64,000 bases of DNA from an uncultured Candidatus Saccharibacteria bacterium (lineage in GTDB: Bacteria > Patescibacteriota > Saccharimonadia > Saccharimonadales > Saccharimonadaceae), in NCBI GenBank assembly GCA_938046735.1, contig CALIXF010000003.1, forward strand, positions 93,350 to 157,349, read 5' to 3'. This document shows positions 25,373-35,287 of this stretch, piece after piece. Below the pieces are notes generated by a model. The model had not been told where the DNA came from, made no database searches, and worked only from the letters and a program-made list of their open reading frames with translations. Numbering within the stretch: position 1 is the first letter of the stretch; each line of letters opens with the position of its first letter. The position numbers and the translations under genes are program-made.

Positions 25373-27952
25373 ATGATGAAAGAGAACAAAAACAATCCAG
25401 AGAATCTAGACAATGAGAAAATGAGTGAAATTAATGATATACCAGAGATGACTGATAGTGAAGATGTACATATGGGGGGATTGACGGCGAGGCGCGCGGA
25501 AGACGGAATCGAGGAGTTGACAGTTGAAAATGTAATGGAAGATTCTTTCTTGCGTTATTCAATGTCAGTAATTATTGATCGTGCGTTGCCAGATGTAAGA
25601 GATGGCTTGAAGCCAGTACATCGTCGTATTCTTTATGCGATGTATAAAAACGGTTGGAAAGCTCCACATGCAACAGTAAAATCTGCGCGTATCGTTGGTG
25701 AGGTGATGGGTAAATATCATCCACACGGTGACTCGTCAATTTATGATGCAATGGTGAACTTGGCACAACCTTGGAAAATGCGATATACGCTAGTCGAAGG
25801 ACAGGGTAATTTTGGCTCGATGGACGGTGATGACCCAGCGGCTTCACGTTACACTGAGGCTCGTATGGATAAAGTGGGGGCAGAACTTTTGTCGGATATT
25901 GAAAAAGAAACTGTTGATTTTCGTGATAACTTCGATGGAACAGAGAAAGAGCCGGTAGTACTCCCTGCAGCAGTACCTAATATTTTGTTGAACGGACAGA
26001 TGGGTATTGCAGTTGGTATGGCGACAAATATTCCACCACATAATTTAGGCGAGGTGGTTGATGCGACGGTAGAATTGATTGATAATCCAGAAGCAACGCT
26101 TGATGATTTAATGAAACATGTGAAGGGGCCAGATTTTCCAACTGGAGCTGAGGTGTATGGTGGGACACCAATGAAGCAAGCTTATGCGACCGGTAAAGGC
26201 TCGGTGACAATTCGTGCAATCGCTGATATCGAAGAGCGCAAGAATGGTCGTTTTAATATTGTGATTTCTGAAGTGCCGTATGGTATGAGTAAAGAGTCGT
26301 TTATTGAGAAAGTCCGACAGTTAGTGTTAGATAAGAAATTGACTCATATTGCGGATGCCAGAGATGAATCTGCTCGTGGTAAAATTCGTGTGGTAGTAGA
26401 GTTAAAGAAAGATGCTTATCCGAAGAAGATTTTAAATCAGCTTTATAAGATGACTGACTTACAAACAACGTTCCATTATAATGTTCTAGCATTAGTGAAT
26501 GGTATTCAGCCTCGAATTATGGGATTGAAGGAAATTTTGGCAGAATTTATCAAACATCGCCAAAAAGTGATTCGTCGTCGTACTGAGTATGACCTGAGGA
26601 AAGCAAAGGAGCGTGCCCATATTCTCGAAGGTTTGAAGATCGCCTTAGATAATATTGATGAAGTGATTAAGACGATTCGTGAGTCTTATGATGACGCTGA
26701 TAAACGATTAATGGAGCGATTTGGTCTTTCGGAGATTCAGGCAGCGGCGATCCTGGCAATGCAACTACGTCGTTTGCAAGGACTAGAGCGTGATAAGATC
26801 GAGGCTGAACTCCAAGAATTAATGGCCATGATTGCGAAATATGAAGAGATTCTGTCGGATGAAGCAAAGGTATTAGCAGTAGTGAAAGATGAACTGCTTA
26901 CTATGAAGGATAAATATGGTGATAAGCGTCGCAGTAAGATTTTTAATCATGAGCTTGGTAAATTCTCAGAGGAAGAATTGATTCCCGAAGAAGAAAGTGT
27001 AGTTTTGTTAACTGCTGAAAATTATATTAAACGCGTATCACAGACTGATTTTCGTCGACAAAATAGGGGGGGTAAGGGAAAACGTGGTATGACCACGAAA
27101 GAAGAAGATGTAATTTCACAGATTATTACGGCGAATTCGCATGATTTTCTTTATTTCTTTACTTCACAGGGCCGAATCTTTAAGATGAAAGCTTATGAAG
27201 TTCCACAGGCTTCGTTAACAGCTAAGGGCACAGCAGCAGTTAATCTCTTGAATATGCATCCAGACGAAAAAATTACAGAGATCATTAAACATAATGATGG
27301 GATTGATCCTGAGACTGGTTACTTGTTTATGGCGACTAAGAAGGGAACAATTAAGAAAACAGCGGTTAAAAATTATATGAATGTGCGTTCAAATGGTTTA
27401 ATTACGATTAAATTGGATCCAGGAGATGAACTAAAATGGGTAAAGGCAACAACTGGTAAGAATGATATCATTATCTCAACTTCTGCTGGTCAAGCAATTC
27501 GTTTTAATGAAGAGGATGTGAGAGCGATGGGCCGCTCAGCAATGGGAGTTCGCGGTATTAGATTGAGACCAAAAGATGAAGTAGTTGGTATGGATGTAGT
27601 GACAGATCCAAAACAAACCTTAATTGCAGTATCAGCGAATGGTTACGGCAAGGCGACACTAGTCTCTAATTTCCCAACTCATAAGAGAGGCGGGGTCGGA
27701 ATTAAAGTGGCTTCAGTAACAGAGAAGACTGGTCCAATTGTGGCAGTACATACTTTGGATCCAGAAGCCTCAGAAGTGATCATGATGTCAAGTCTTGGAC
27801 AGGCAATTCGTGTGGCCGTGAAGGATATTCCAGTACTCGGTCGTGCTACACAGGGTGTAAGAATCATGCGACTTGCGGATGATGATACTGTAGCTTCACT
27901 TGGAATTGTGCTTCCAGAAGATAAGGAGGAAGAGCTTGAGGGCGAAGAGTAA
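25373..27952 (+). CDS. gyrA: DNA gyrase subunit A
   Basis: The breakage-reunion domain has GKYHPHGDSSIYDA with a Ser and an Asp at the two quinolone-resistance positions (wild-type pattern), the active Tyr in ASRYTEARM, and the C-terminal beta-pinwheel with a GyrA box (QNRGGKGKRG), which distinguishes gyrase from topoisomerase IV. About 859 aa. An AGGA site precedes the start (ATG 25370 and 25373 are both possible). It forms the gyrBA operon and is followed by a strong terminator. Confidence 0.97.
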   Translation: MMKENKNNPENLDNEKMSEINDIPEMTDSEDVHMGGLTARRAEDGIEELTVENVMEDSFLRYSMSVIIDRALPDVRDGLKPVHRRILYAMYKNGWKAPHATVKSARIVGEVMGKYHPHGDSSIYDAMVNLAQPWKMRYTLVEGQGNFGSMDGDDPAASRYTEARMDKVGAELLSDIEKETVDFRDNFDGTEKEPVVLPAAVPNILLNGQMGIAVGMATNIPPHNLGEVVDATVELIDNPEATLDDLMKHVKGPDFPTGAEVYGGTPMKQAYATGKGSVTIRAIADIEERKNGRFNIVISEVPYGMSKESFIEKVRQLVLDKKLTHIADARDESARGKIRVVVELKKDAYPKKILNQLYKMTDLQTTFHYNVLALVNGIQPRIMGLKEILAEFIKHRQKVIRRRTEYDLRKAKERAHILEGLKIALDNIDEVIKTIRESYDDADKRLMERFGLSEIQAAAILAMQLRRLQGLERDKIEAELQELMAMIAKYEEILSDEAKVLAVVKDELLTMKDKYGDKRRSKIFNHELGKFSEEELIPEEESVVLLTAENYIKRVSQTDFRRQNRGGKGKRGMTTKEEDVISQIITANSHDFLYFFTSQGRIFKMKAYEVPQASLTAKGTAAVNLLNMHPDEKITEIIKHNDGIDPETGYLFMATKKGTIKKTAVKNYMNVRSNGLITIKLDPGDELKWVKATTGKNDIIISTSAGQAIRFNEEDVRAMGRSAMGVRGIRLRPKDEVVGMDVVTDPKQTLIAVSANGYGKATLVSNFPTHKRGGVGIKVASVTEKTGPIVAVHTLDPEASEVIMMSSLGQAIRVAVKDIPVLGRATQGVRIMRLADDDTVASLGIVLPEDKEEELEGEE

Positions 27953-27980
27953 GAGTAACTAGCTGAGATAAATAAGTTTT

Positions 27981-28008
27981 AAAAATACTCCGGAAACGGA
28001 GTATTTTT
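27981..28008. terminator. gyrA terminator
   Basis: AAAAATACTCCG and CGGAGTATTTTT form a 12-bp stem with a GAAA-type loop. Confidence 0.92.
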
Positions 28009-28043
28009 AAAGATGTTGATAAATGATAGGTATACAAGTATGA

Positions 28044-28079
28044 ATATCTTGCTTATGCTTGAGGATATCTTGCTTATGA
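28044..28079. promoter_or_regulatory. Paired motif upstream of the surface-protein gene
   Basis: ATATCTTGCTTATG occurs at 28044-28057 and 28065-28078, 21 bp apart; it differs by one base from the pair upstream of tmRNA at 17266-17298. Confidence 0.5.
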
Positions 28080-28198
28080 CAAGGTAGAAAATGAAGAAAA
28101 TTACCCCTGTTAATTTAAAAATAAAAACGGTAATGATTGTGTGGTTTTGAAGTATTGTGCTAAGGTGCAGTTAAAGAAAATTAAGTGAGGAAAAAGAT

Positions 28199-29566
28199 AT
28201 GAATGAACATATCAAAAATATTAGAAAAGACGCAATTACAACGAATGGTGTAATGAGGCGAAAATATATTAGAACGGGCGTATTGATGGCTGCGATTAGT
28301 GCGGTAATGGCAGTAAATATAAGTGTACCAACTTTTGCAATAAATAAGACCGTGTTAACAGATGAAACTATTATGAACCAAGAACATCCTAATAAGCCAG
28401 AAGGAAATTGGGAAATTGAACCATTAAAATCTATACCGCCAAAATACGATGGTCATATACACTTACCAATGCCGTTTGTAGATGGAAAGTTAGCCGTAAG
28501 TCTTGATCGAATTGATAGAACAAATAGTCAAATTGAGTTTTCGATCAGTAAAAAATGGCTAGGTCAGCACAAAATTAAAAGAATTGGTTTTGCATCAGTG
28601 AGATGGTATGGGTATGCAATTGATCATGCAGGTCTATATGAAGCAAATCAGTTTGATAATGAATGGACGACTAAAATATTGGCAAGCAAAATTGATTATG
28701 AAGAGGTAACAGATCGACATGATGCAGGTGATCGTTATTTTTGGATTAAGCCAACGTTTGATTTATTCTATGAGTGGTCGAATGATGTAGTATATATGGT
28801 GCAATTAGATAATGACCAATATTATAATGGGCGAGTCATCTTTAAAAATGATTGTATGACTGATTGGAAGCCTGGTAGAGATTGTCGAGTTAAGAGCTTT
28901 GATACAACAAAGACTGAATGGAATGCCAGATATGAACTACATGATGCACCTAAGAAGTATGTGGAAGGAATGAAACTTAAATCCGAGGATGGATATTTGA
29001 ATAGTGACGTAAATGTTAGTGGGGTGGAAACAAGTGAGAAGTCTGACAAGCCAAAAGAATCAGAAAACTTAAAGGAATCAGAAAAGACTGAAGAAAAAAC
29101 TGGAGAGGAAAAATCGGAAGAAAAGCAATCCAAAGAAAAGACTACGAAAAATAAAGAAGATGGAAAAAATGAGCATCAAGAAGCAATCGCGGAAAAATCG
29201 CAATCTAATGAGGGGGAATTAAAAAATAAATATAGTCAAAGTAATAATAAAAACAAAGAATTAGTTTTAGCAACACAAAATATTACAGAGGGAAAGAAAA
29301 ACTCAGAAGCAGAAGATGATGATGAGACGGAGATTGAGGTAGAAAATGAAACGGAGAATGTAACTCAAGATGGTAATGGGCAACAAAAGTCTGCTAACGA
29401 TAAGACTAATAATACCTCTATTGAAGTACCAAAGTTGGGGGAAATAAAGAATGAAAGGAATTTTATACTGTGGTGGGTTTGGTTTATTATAGGCACAGTT
29501 GTAGGTGCCACTTTTCATAAGATCTTCCTCTCAATTCGCTCAAAGAAAAAATCTATTTCAAACTAG
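28199..29566 (+). CDS. Exported, tail-anchored surface protein with charged stalk
   Basis: Residues 20-48 form a signal peptide (basic start, hydrophobic GVLMAAISAVMAVNISV, then PTFA as a possible cleavage site). Residues 50-275 are a globular ectodomain rich in Trp, Tyr and Asp. Residues 280-425 are a low-complexity Glu/Lys/Ser/Asn stalk. A C-terminal helix (FILWWVWFIIGTVVGATF) and a basic tail anchor it. There are only a few Cys residues. I do not recognise the ectodomain. The layout suits a cell-surface protein for contact with the host cell, which is an inference. Confidence 0.75.
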   Translation: MNEHIKNIRKDAITTNGVMRRKYIRTGVLMAAISAVMAVNISVPTFAINKTVLTDETIMNQEHPNKPEGNWEIEPLKSIPPKYDGHIHLPMPFVDGKLAVSLDRIDRTNSQIEFSISKKWLGQHKIKRIGFASVRWYGYAIDHAGLYEANQFDNEWTTKILASKIDYEEVTDRHDAGDRYFWIKPTFDLFYEWSNDVVYMVQLDNDQYYNGRVIFKNDCMTDWKPGRDCRVKSFDTTKTEWNARYELHDAPKKYVEGMKLKSEDGYLNSDVNVSGVETSEKSDKPKESENLKESEKTEEKTGEEKSEEKQSKEKTTKNKEDGKNEHQEAIAEKSQSNEGELKNKYSQSNNKNKELVLATQNITEGKKNSEAEDDDETEIEVENETENVTQDGNGQQKSANDKTNNTSIEVPKLGEIKNERNFILWWVWFIIGTVVGATFHKIFLSIRSKKKSISN

Positions 29567-29572
29567 AGCAAT

Positions 29573-29697
29573 AGCCGGCGATAGAGCTCTCTCTTCATAG
29601 CAAAAATCTCTCAACGTATCGTCGGCAAATTGAGAGGGGGTGTACATTAAAAGATTCTATATCCTGCTATAGGTGTTAACCTATAATCTTTATAGAG
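29573..29697. other. Structured intergenic stretch
   Basis: GCCGGCGAT near 29573 can pair with ATCGTCGGC near 29617, and AAAGATT-TATA near 29650 with TATAATCTTT near 29682. This may be a structured 3' untranslated region of the preceding gene or a separate short RNA. No reading frame is present. Confidence 0.4.
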
Positions 29698-29731
29698 AAA
29701 TTATGGCCATCATCGGATGGCCATAATTTTT
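29698..29731 (+). terminator. Strong terminator
   Basis: The 14-bp stem AAATTATGGCCATC/GATGGCCATAATTT with an ATCG loop is followed by T-residues. Confidence 0.92.
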
Positions 29732-29762
29732 GGTTTATAGAAATATGTGATAAAATGGGTAT

Positions 29763-30215
29763 ATGGAAAGCCTTTATGTTTTTTTGGCGTTTATTTTAGG
29801 ATGGTTTGTTGCACAAGTCTTGAAACTGATTTTCTTTATTATTAAAAAACGTGGTAAGACAACATTCCGGGATGTTATATATTATATGGTGAAATCGGGT
29901 GGTATGCCATCTGGGCATACAGCCAGTTTTACGGCCGTGACGATGATAATTGGCTATATTAGTGGTTTTAATTCAATAATTTTCGCGTTAGCAGTTTGTA
30001 ATACATTAATTATTGTTTATGATGCAACTAATGTTAGGTACTCGGTTGGGGAACATGGTAAAATTCTGAATAAATTAATTAATGAAAGAAATAAGGAAGA
30101 AGGGAGTAAGCTGAAAAAACTTCGTGTAGTTGAGGGACATACAGTAGCGGAAGCTGCAATGGGTTTTTTGCTTGGAATTTCGATTGCTACGATGATAAAA
30201 ATCTTTTGCCTATAA
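29763..30215 (+). CDS. Divergent PAP2 family membrane protein
   Basis: The 150-aa protein belongs to the divergent PAP2 (acid phosphatase/vanadium haloperoxidase-related, DUF212) family: GGMPSGHTASFTA and RVVEGHTVAEAAMGFLLG are the two signature blocks, each with a conserved His, and there are three or four membrane helices. A lipid phosphatase role is possible but not shown. TAAAAT at 29751-29756 (TGTGATAAAAT) ends 6 nt before the ATG. Confidence 0.88.
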   Translation: MESLYVFLAFILGWFVAQVLKLIFFIIKKRGKTTFRDVIYYMVKSGGMPSGHTASFTAVTMIIGYISGFNSIIFALAVCNTLIIVYDATNVRYSVGEHGKILNKLINERNKEEGSKLKKLRVVEGHTVAEAAMGFLLGISIATMIKIFCL

Positions 30216-30286
30216 AAGATGAACTAAGAACTTAAAAGAAGAAGAGAAAAAAGTTAAGAAAAACTGAAAAAAGTTCGAGAAATGTC

Positions 30287-30315
30287 TTGACAGTTTGATT
30301 TAAATAATCTATTAT
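30287..30315 (+). promoter_or_regulatory. 16S rRNA promoter with A-rich upstream element
   Basis: A perfect TTGACA (30287-30292), 17-nt spacer and TATTAT (30310-30315). The 50 bp before it are almost only A and G, as in UP elements of rRNA promoters. Confidence 0.85.
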
Positions 30316-30377
30316 TGGAGCATACAAAAGCTGCGAAGATATATAAGATAGGTTTGTGCTTTTGAAAAATGAAGTTT

Positions 30378-30397
30378 AACAATTCAGTTGTGCAATT
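30378..30397 (+). other. Left arm of the pre-16S processing stem
   Basis: AACAATTCAGTTGTGCAATT pairs with the arm at 32174-32193 (20 bp, one G-U), bracketing the 16S gene as RNase III-type processing stems do. Confidence 0.85.
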
Positions 30398-30508
30398 TGA
30401 AATGGGTAAATGTGTGTGATTCTTATAATCATGCAAGATCCATTTCTTTCATCGTCAGTTTTATTTTTTATTTGAGTTTTCAAATTTAATATTTAAGGTC
30501 TTTGACCT

Positions 30509-32036
<1,528 letters not shown>

Positions 32037-32173
32037 CTAGAGAAGGATTTGATGAGCATTAGATAGCGATATTTAATGTATCTAGGTCGGTCGTAATTGT
32101 GTTAATTAAGCTTAGAACACAATATAGCTTACGTAAGTAAGATACGATTTACAGCTTATTGTTACTTTCGATG

Positions 32174-32193
32174 AATTGCACAACTGAGTTGTT
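32174..32193 (+). other. Right arm of the pre-16S processing stem
   Basis: AATTGCACAACTGAGTTGTT is the partner of 30378-30397. Neither a tRNA nor 23S sequence lies between the 16S 3' end and this arm. Confidence 0.85.
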
Positions 32194-32200
32194 AAGGAAA

Positions 32201-32226
32201 ATCTCCCAGAAAGGGAGTTTTTTCTT
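32201..32226 (+). terminator. 16S terminator
   Basis: CTCCC/GGGAG stem followed by T6 directly after the processing arm ends the transcript without 23S or 5S. Confidence 0.88.
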
Positions 32227-32319
32227 TTGTTAACCTACAGCTTTACAAGTTTTTAAGATGAGAAAAATGTTATTTCTTGTGATAAAATAGAAAGAGTTTA
32301 AAGGGAGAATAAAAATAAA

Positions 32320-33390
32320 ATGGGTCTTTTGCTCAATTTGATATTACTACTTGTGGGCTTCGTCTTTCTAATTAAAGGAGCGGATGTTTTTGTGGATGGC
32401 GCGAGCGATACAGCACGTAAATTTCGTGTACCAAAAATGTTGATTGGTTTGACAATTGTTTCGTTTGGTACTAGTGCGCCGGAGCTTGCGGTAAGTATTC
32501 AGTCTATCTTGTCGGGAAAGGGGGATATCTTGCTGGGAAACGTAGTGGGTAGTAATGTACTTAATATTTTATTAATTCTAGGTGTAGCTTCTTTAGTGGG
32601 AACATTGAGGGTAAATACAGCAACTGTGAAAAAAGAAATCCCAGTTTTGGTTTTGATTACTTTAGCGTTTGCAGCACTACTTTCTGATAAGGTGTTTGGA
32701 TTATCTGAGAATTTATTCACTCGTCAAGATGGAATTGTTTTATTATTATTCTTCTGCATTTTCGTTTATTACTTGATTGGTATGTCTCGCAAAAAGGATA
32801 CTAGTGAAAAAGATAAGGAATTAAAGAGTGAAATAAATAATAAGAAAGTTGTAAGAGGGGAAGAACTTGAGAAGAATGCGGAGGAAGCTGTAAAACAGAC
32901 GGAGCTCAATGAAGATAATGAGGAGAAACCAGTAAGTTTAACTAAGGCACTTTTGATGGTTGTGATTGGACTTGTCGGAATTGTACTCGGTAGTGATTTT
33001 GTGGTAAAAAGTGCTTCGGAAATTGCAGCAACTTTTGGAGTAAGTCAAAGAATTATCTCATTGACCATTGTGGCTTTAGGTACTTCTCTGCCTGAGCTGG
33101 TCACTTCTGTGATTGCAACAAAAAAAGGTGAATACGACATTGCCATTGGAAATATCGTGGGTTCTAATATTTTTAATATTGGTATAGTGGCTGGTTTACC
33201 AGTAGCGATCTTAGGGGGAGTGGGAGGCGGTGCTTTCTCGTATATAGATGTGATTGCGCTAGTTATATCAGCTGTTACTTTATTTTTCTTCGCAAGGCAT
33301 GGTAAGAGGATTGGTTATAAGAAAGGCATCATTTTCTTATTGATGTTCATTGCTTATTATGGTTATGTGGTGATGGGAAGTTTTGCTTAA
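32320..33390 (+). CDS. Calcium/sodium antiporter, CaCA family
   Basis: About ten membrane helices in two inverted halves. Each half carries the alpha-repeat: FGTSAPELAVSIQS with GNVVGSNVLNILLILG in the first, LGTSLPELVTSVIA with GNIVGSNIFNIG in the second. The halves are joined by a charged cytoplasmic loop (residues 150-205). This is the YrbG-type K+-independent exchanger layout (356 aa). The ion is inferred from the family. Confidence 0.94.
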   Translation: MGLLLNLILLLVGFVFLIKGADVFVDGASDTARKFRVPKMLIGLTIVSFGTSAPELAVSIQSILSGKGDILLGNVVGSNVLNILLILGVASLVGTLRVNTATVKKEIPVLVLITLAFAALLSDKVFGLSENLFTRQDGIVLLLFFCIFVYYLIGMSRKKDTSEKDKELKSEINNKKVVRGEELEKNAEEAVKQTELNEDNEEKPVSLTKALLMVVIGLVGIVLGSDFVVKSASEIAATFGVSQRIISLTIVALGTSLPELVTSVIATKKGEYDIAIGNIVGSNIFNIGIVAGLPVAILGGVGGGAFSYIDVIALVISAVTLFFFARHGKRIGYKKGIIFLLMFIAYYGYVVMGSFA

Positions 33391-33394
33391 GGAT

Positions 33395-33955
33395 ATGGAG
33401 AACTTTGAGCTCGACCCGAAACTGGATACACGAAATTTGCAAGATAAGTATAAAGGGTTGTCAAATGAGGCAGTTAAAAATAATTTAGACAAGAAGAGAG
33501 TGAGCTTGGAAATTGCAATTGAAAATGTAGACCACGATTTTAATGTGGGTACAATTGTGAGATCAGCGAATAACTTTAATGTACAAGCCGTACACATTAT
33601 TGGTAGAAGAAAATACAATCGTAGAGGAGCGATGTGTACTGATAAATATTTAACGATTAAATACTGGACTAATCTCGGAGAATTCATAAACGATCAACGA
33701 GAACGTAATAGGGAGATTGTGGCGGTCGAGAATAATACAGAAGGAGCAAAGCCGATCCATGATAAAAAATTTGTTCAGGATACTACACTAATTTTTGGTA
33801 GTGAGGGAAATGGCATTAGCAGTGAACTGTTAAAACGGGCAGATGATGTACGTTATATTAAGTCACTGGGGTCAACTCGCTCACTTAATGTAGGGGTGGC
33901 GGCTGGAATAGCAATTTATGAATGGGTGAGACAGAGAGTCTTATTTAGAGATTAA
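33395..33955 (+). CDS. RNA 2'-O-methyltransferase, SpoU/TrmH family
   Basis: The SPOUT knot motifs are all present: DFNVGTIVRSANNF (motif 1), LIFGSEGNGIS (motif 2) and STRSLNVGVAAGIAIYEW (motif 3). The N-terminal extension is short and lacks the L30e-like domain of RlmB, which favours a tRNA methylase, but the target cannot be told. I take ATG 33395, preceded by an AAGGA-like site, over an upstream TTG. The reading starts 4 nt after the antiporter stop. Confidence 0.9.
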   Translation: MENFELDPKLDTRNLQDKYKGLSNEAVKNNLDKKRVSLEIAIENVDHDFNVGTIVRSANNFNVQAVHIIGRRKYNRRGAMCTDKYLTIKYWTNLGEFINDQRERNREIVAVENNTEGAKPIHDKKFVQDTTLIFGSEGNGISSELLKRADDVRYIKSLGSTRSLNVGVAAGIAIYEWVRQRVLFRD

Positions 33956-33981
33956 AAATCGTCCTAATAGGGACGATTTTT
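33954..33981. terminator. Bidirectional terminator
   Basis: AAAAATCGTCC and GGGACGATTTTT; separates the methylase gene from the opposing membrane protein gene. Confidence 0.9.
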
Positions 33982-34006
33982 GCAATATGAATGAGATAAA
34001 GAAGAA

Positions 34007-34240
34007 TTAACGTTTGAATAAGAGGTTGACGAGAATGGTGAGAAAGAAAGTATGTAGGTTTGCGGTAATTGCAAGACCAACTCCGATGCCTATAAGTCCC
34101 CAAAATTTGACACGATCATAAGAAGAGACACCACTTAGCATATTATCGGAGATGACTTGATATTTAGCAACAATAAGGCCGCTGAGGGCAGTAATAACGA
34201 GGCCGATAAACATCCAACCGATACTAAAATTCCATTGCAT
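34007..34240 (-). CDS. Small membrane protein, 77 aa
   Basis: Two predicted helices (residues 6-26 and 45-70) separated by a polar loop SDNMLSGVSSYDRVKFW. It is unrecognised but has the layout of pilus- or secretion-associated TrbC/VirB2-like small proteins, which I cannot confirm. On the minus strand TATAAT (34252-34247) ends 6 nt before the ATG. Confidence 0.65.
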   Translation of the reverse strand: MQWNFSIGWMFIGLVITALSGLIVAKYQVISDNMLSGVSSYDRVKFWGLIGIGVGLAITANLHTFFLTILVNLLFKR

Positions 34241-34323
34241 GGGTAGATTATAGCATAACGTAAGAACTTGTGCGGACTAGATATTGATTTTTATGAATAG
34301 ATAGGGTAGAATTAGGAAGTATT

Positions 34324-34400
34324 GGGGATATAGCTCAGTTGGTTAGAGCGCGTCACTGATAATGACGAGGTCTGTGGTTCAAGTCCACATATCCCCACCA
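34324..34400 (+). tRNA. tRNA-Ile (anticodon GAU)
   Basis: Cloverleaf with acceptor GGGGATA/TATCCCC, anticodon loop CTGATAA, T-loop TTCAAGT and encoded CCA. It stands alone rather than in an rRNA spacer. Confidence 0.97.
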
Positions 34401-34405
34401 TATTG

Positions 34406-34426
34406 AATCGCGAGAGCGATTTTTTT
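34406..34426 (+). terminator. tRNA-Ile terminator
   Basis: ATCGC-GAGA-GCGAT stem followed by T6. Confidence 0.85.
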
Positions 34427-34537
34427 GTGGCTTAAAAGTGGAATTTAAGTTTTAAAGCAATGATTACCTTTCATGAATGATTTTTAACGAAAATTTAAGA
34501 TAAAAAAGTAATAAGCGAAATATGGAAAAGTATGAAT

Positions 34538-34559
34538 AAAAAAAGACCAAAGCGGTCTT
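34538..34559 (-). terminator. Terminator after the tRNA-Ala/minihelix unit
   Basis: On the minus strand AAGACC/GGTCTT with a 5-nt loop is followed by seven T. It ends the transcript that carries tRNA-Ala and the minihelix. Confidence 0.85.
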
Positions 34560-34565
34560 GATTTT

Positions 34566-34601
34566 TGGTGGAGTATTTAGCGGGGGGACGCTAAATACCC
34601 C
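34566..34601 (-). ncRNA. tRNA-Ala-like minihelix with encoded CCA
   Basis: On the minus strand GGGGTATTTAGC pairs over 12 bp with GCTAAATACTCC across an 8-nt loop (GTCCCCCC), followed by ACCA. Twelve base pairs is the combined length of a tRNA acceptor stem and T stem. The third pair is G-U, the main identity element for alanyl-tRNA synthetase, and the discriminator is A. The first six pairs and the 3' TACTCCACCA equal those of the tRNA-Ala gene 24 nt upstream on the same strand. A terminator follows. It may be a functional minihelix or a decayed tRNA copy. Confidence 0.6.
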
Positions 34602-34624
34602 ATGGCTGATTGTTAATCAGAAAA

Positions 34625-34701
34625 TGGTGGAGTAACAGGGATTCAAACCCTGGACCTCTGCCTTGCAAAGGCAGCGCTCTAATCAGCTGAGCTATTACCC
34701 C
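34625..34701 (-). tRNA. tRNA-Ala (anticodon UGC)
   Basis: Minus-strand cloverleaf: acceptor GGGGTAA/TTACTCC with G3:U70, anticodon stem CTGCC/GGCAG with loop TTTGCAA, T-loop TTTGAAT, A73 and encoded CCA. It is followed on the same strand by a short hairpin (CTGATT/AATCAG) and then the minihelix. Confidence 0.97.
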
Positions 34702-34786
34702 AGTGGAAATATAGTAGCAAAGAAATAAAGGGATGTCAATAAAGTGGAGAATAACATATTATACAATCTTTTTTAACTTTAGCATA

Positions 34787-34815
34787 TTGACAAAAAGCTG
34801 TGGTTATTATATAAT
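34787..34815 (+). promoter_or_regulatory. Strong promoter of the KGG-protein gene
   Basis: Perfect TTGACA (34787-34792) and TATAAT (34810-34815) with a 17-nt spacer; the strongest consensus promoter in the window for a protein gene. Confidence 0.88.
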
Positions 34816-34916
34816 ACAGAACATAGACCAAGAGGTGCGGATGATGTTGAGTATGACACTTCGTGGGATAGAGGGGGAATAAAATTAATATTTTTGGTGG
34901 GCAGAAAGAAGGGATA

Positions 34917-35123
34917 ATGGCTGGAACAAAGCAAGGTGGCCTTAAAGCTGCCGCAACAAACCGTGAAAAGTATGGTAAAGATTTTTACGCTAAGATCGGA
35001 CAAAAAGGCGGTCGTCTAGGCTGTACTGGTGGATTTGCTGCTAATCCTGCATTAGCAAAAATCGCCGGAGCAAAGGGCGGTCGTATTTCACGACGTGGCC
35101 CAGCAAAAAAGATTGCTGAATAA
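34917..35123 (+). CDS. KGG-repeat general stress protein
   Basis: The 68-aa protein contains three KGG-type repeats (GGLKAAATN, IGQKGGRLG, AGAKGGRIS), the pattern of the con-10/GsiB stress protein family, and is strongly basic with little predicted fold. Related proteins accumulate during stress or dormancy. The near-perfect promoter and a strong terminator point to high expression as a single-gene unit. The molecular role is unknown. Confidence 0.8.
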   Translation: MAGTKQGGLKAAATNREKYGKDFYAKIGQKGGRLGCTGGFAANPALAKIAGAKGGRISRRGPAKKIAE

Positions 35124-35141
35124 AATATCCACCTAGAAGTG

Positions 35142-35173
35142 AACAAACCCCTCGGAAGAGGGGTTTGTTTTTA
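35142..35173 (+). terminator. Terminator
   Basis: AACAAACCCCTC and GAGGGGTTTGTT with a GGAA loop, then T-residues. Confidence 0.92.
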
Positions 35174-35287
35174 TGAGGACTGTTCGGTTTTGATGTAATA
35201 TTTTGTGATTAATAATTATTCAAATGGTGATATTTTTAAGTGGTATAAATATATGGATATGATATGATGAATAAAAAGGAGGTGACG

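Noticed and set aside
32037..32320. 23S rRNA or tRNA following 16S
   Set aside because: The stretch holds only the trailer, the processing arm and a terminator.
34566..34601. The minihelix as an ordinary terminator
   Set aside because: No T-run follows it on either strand and a separate good terminator lies just after it on the minus strand.
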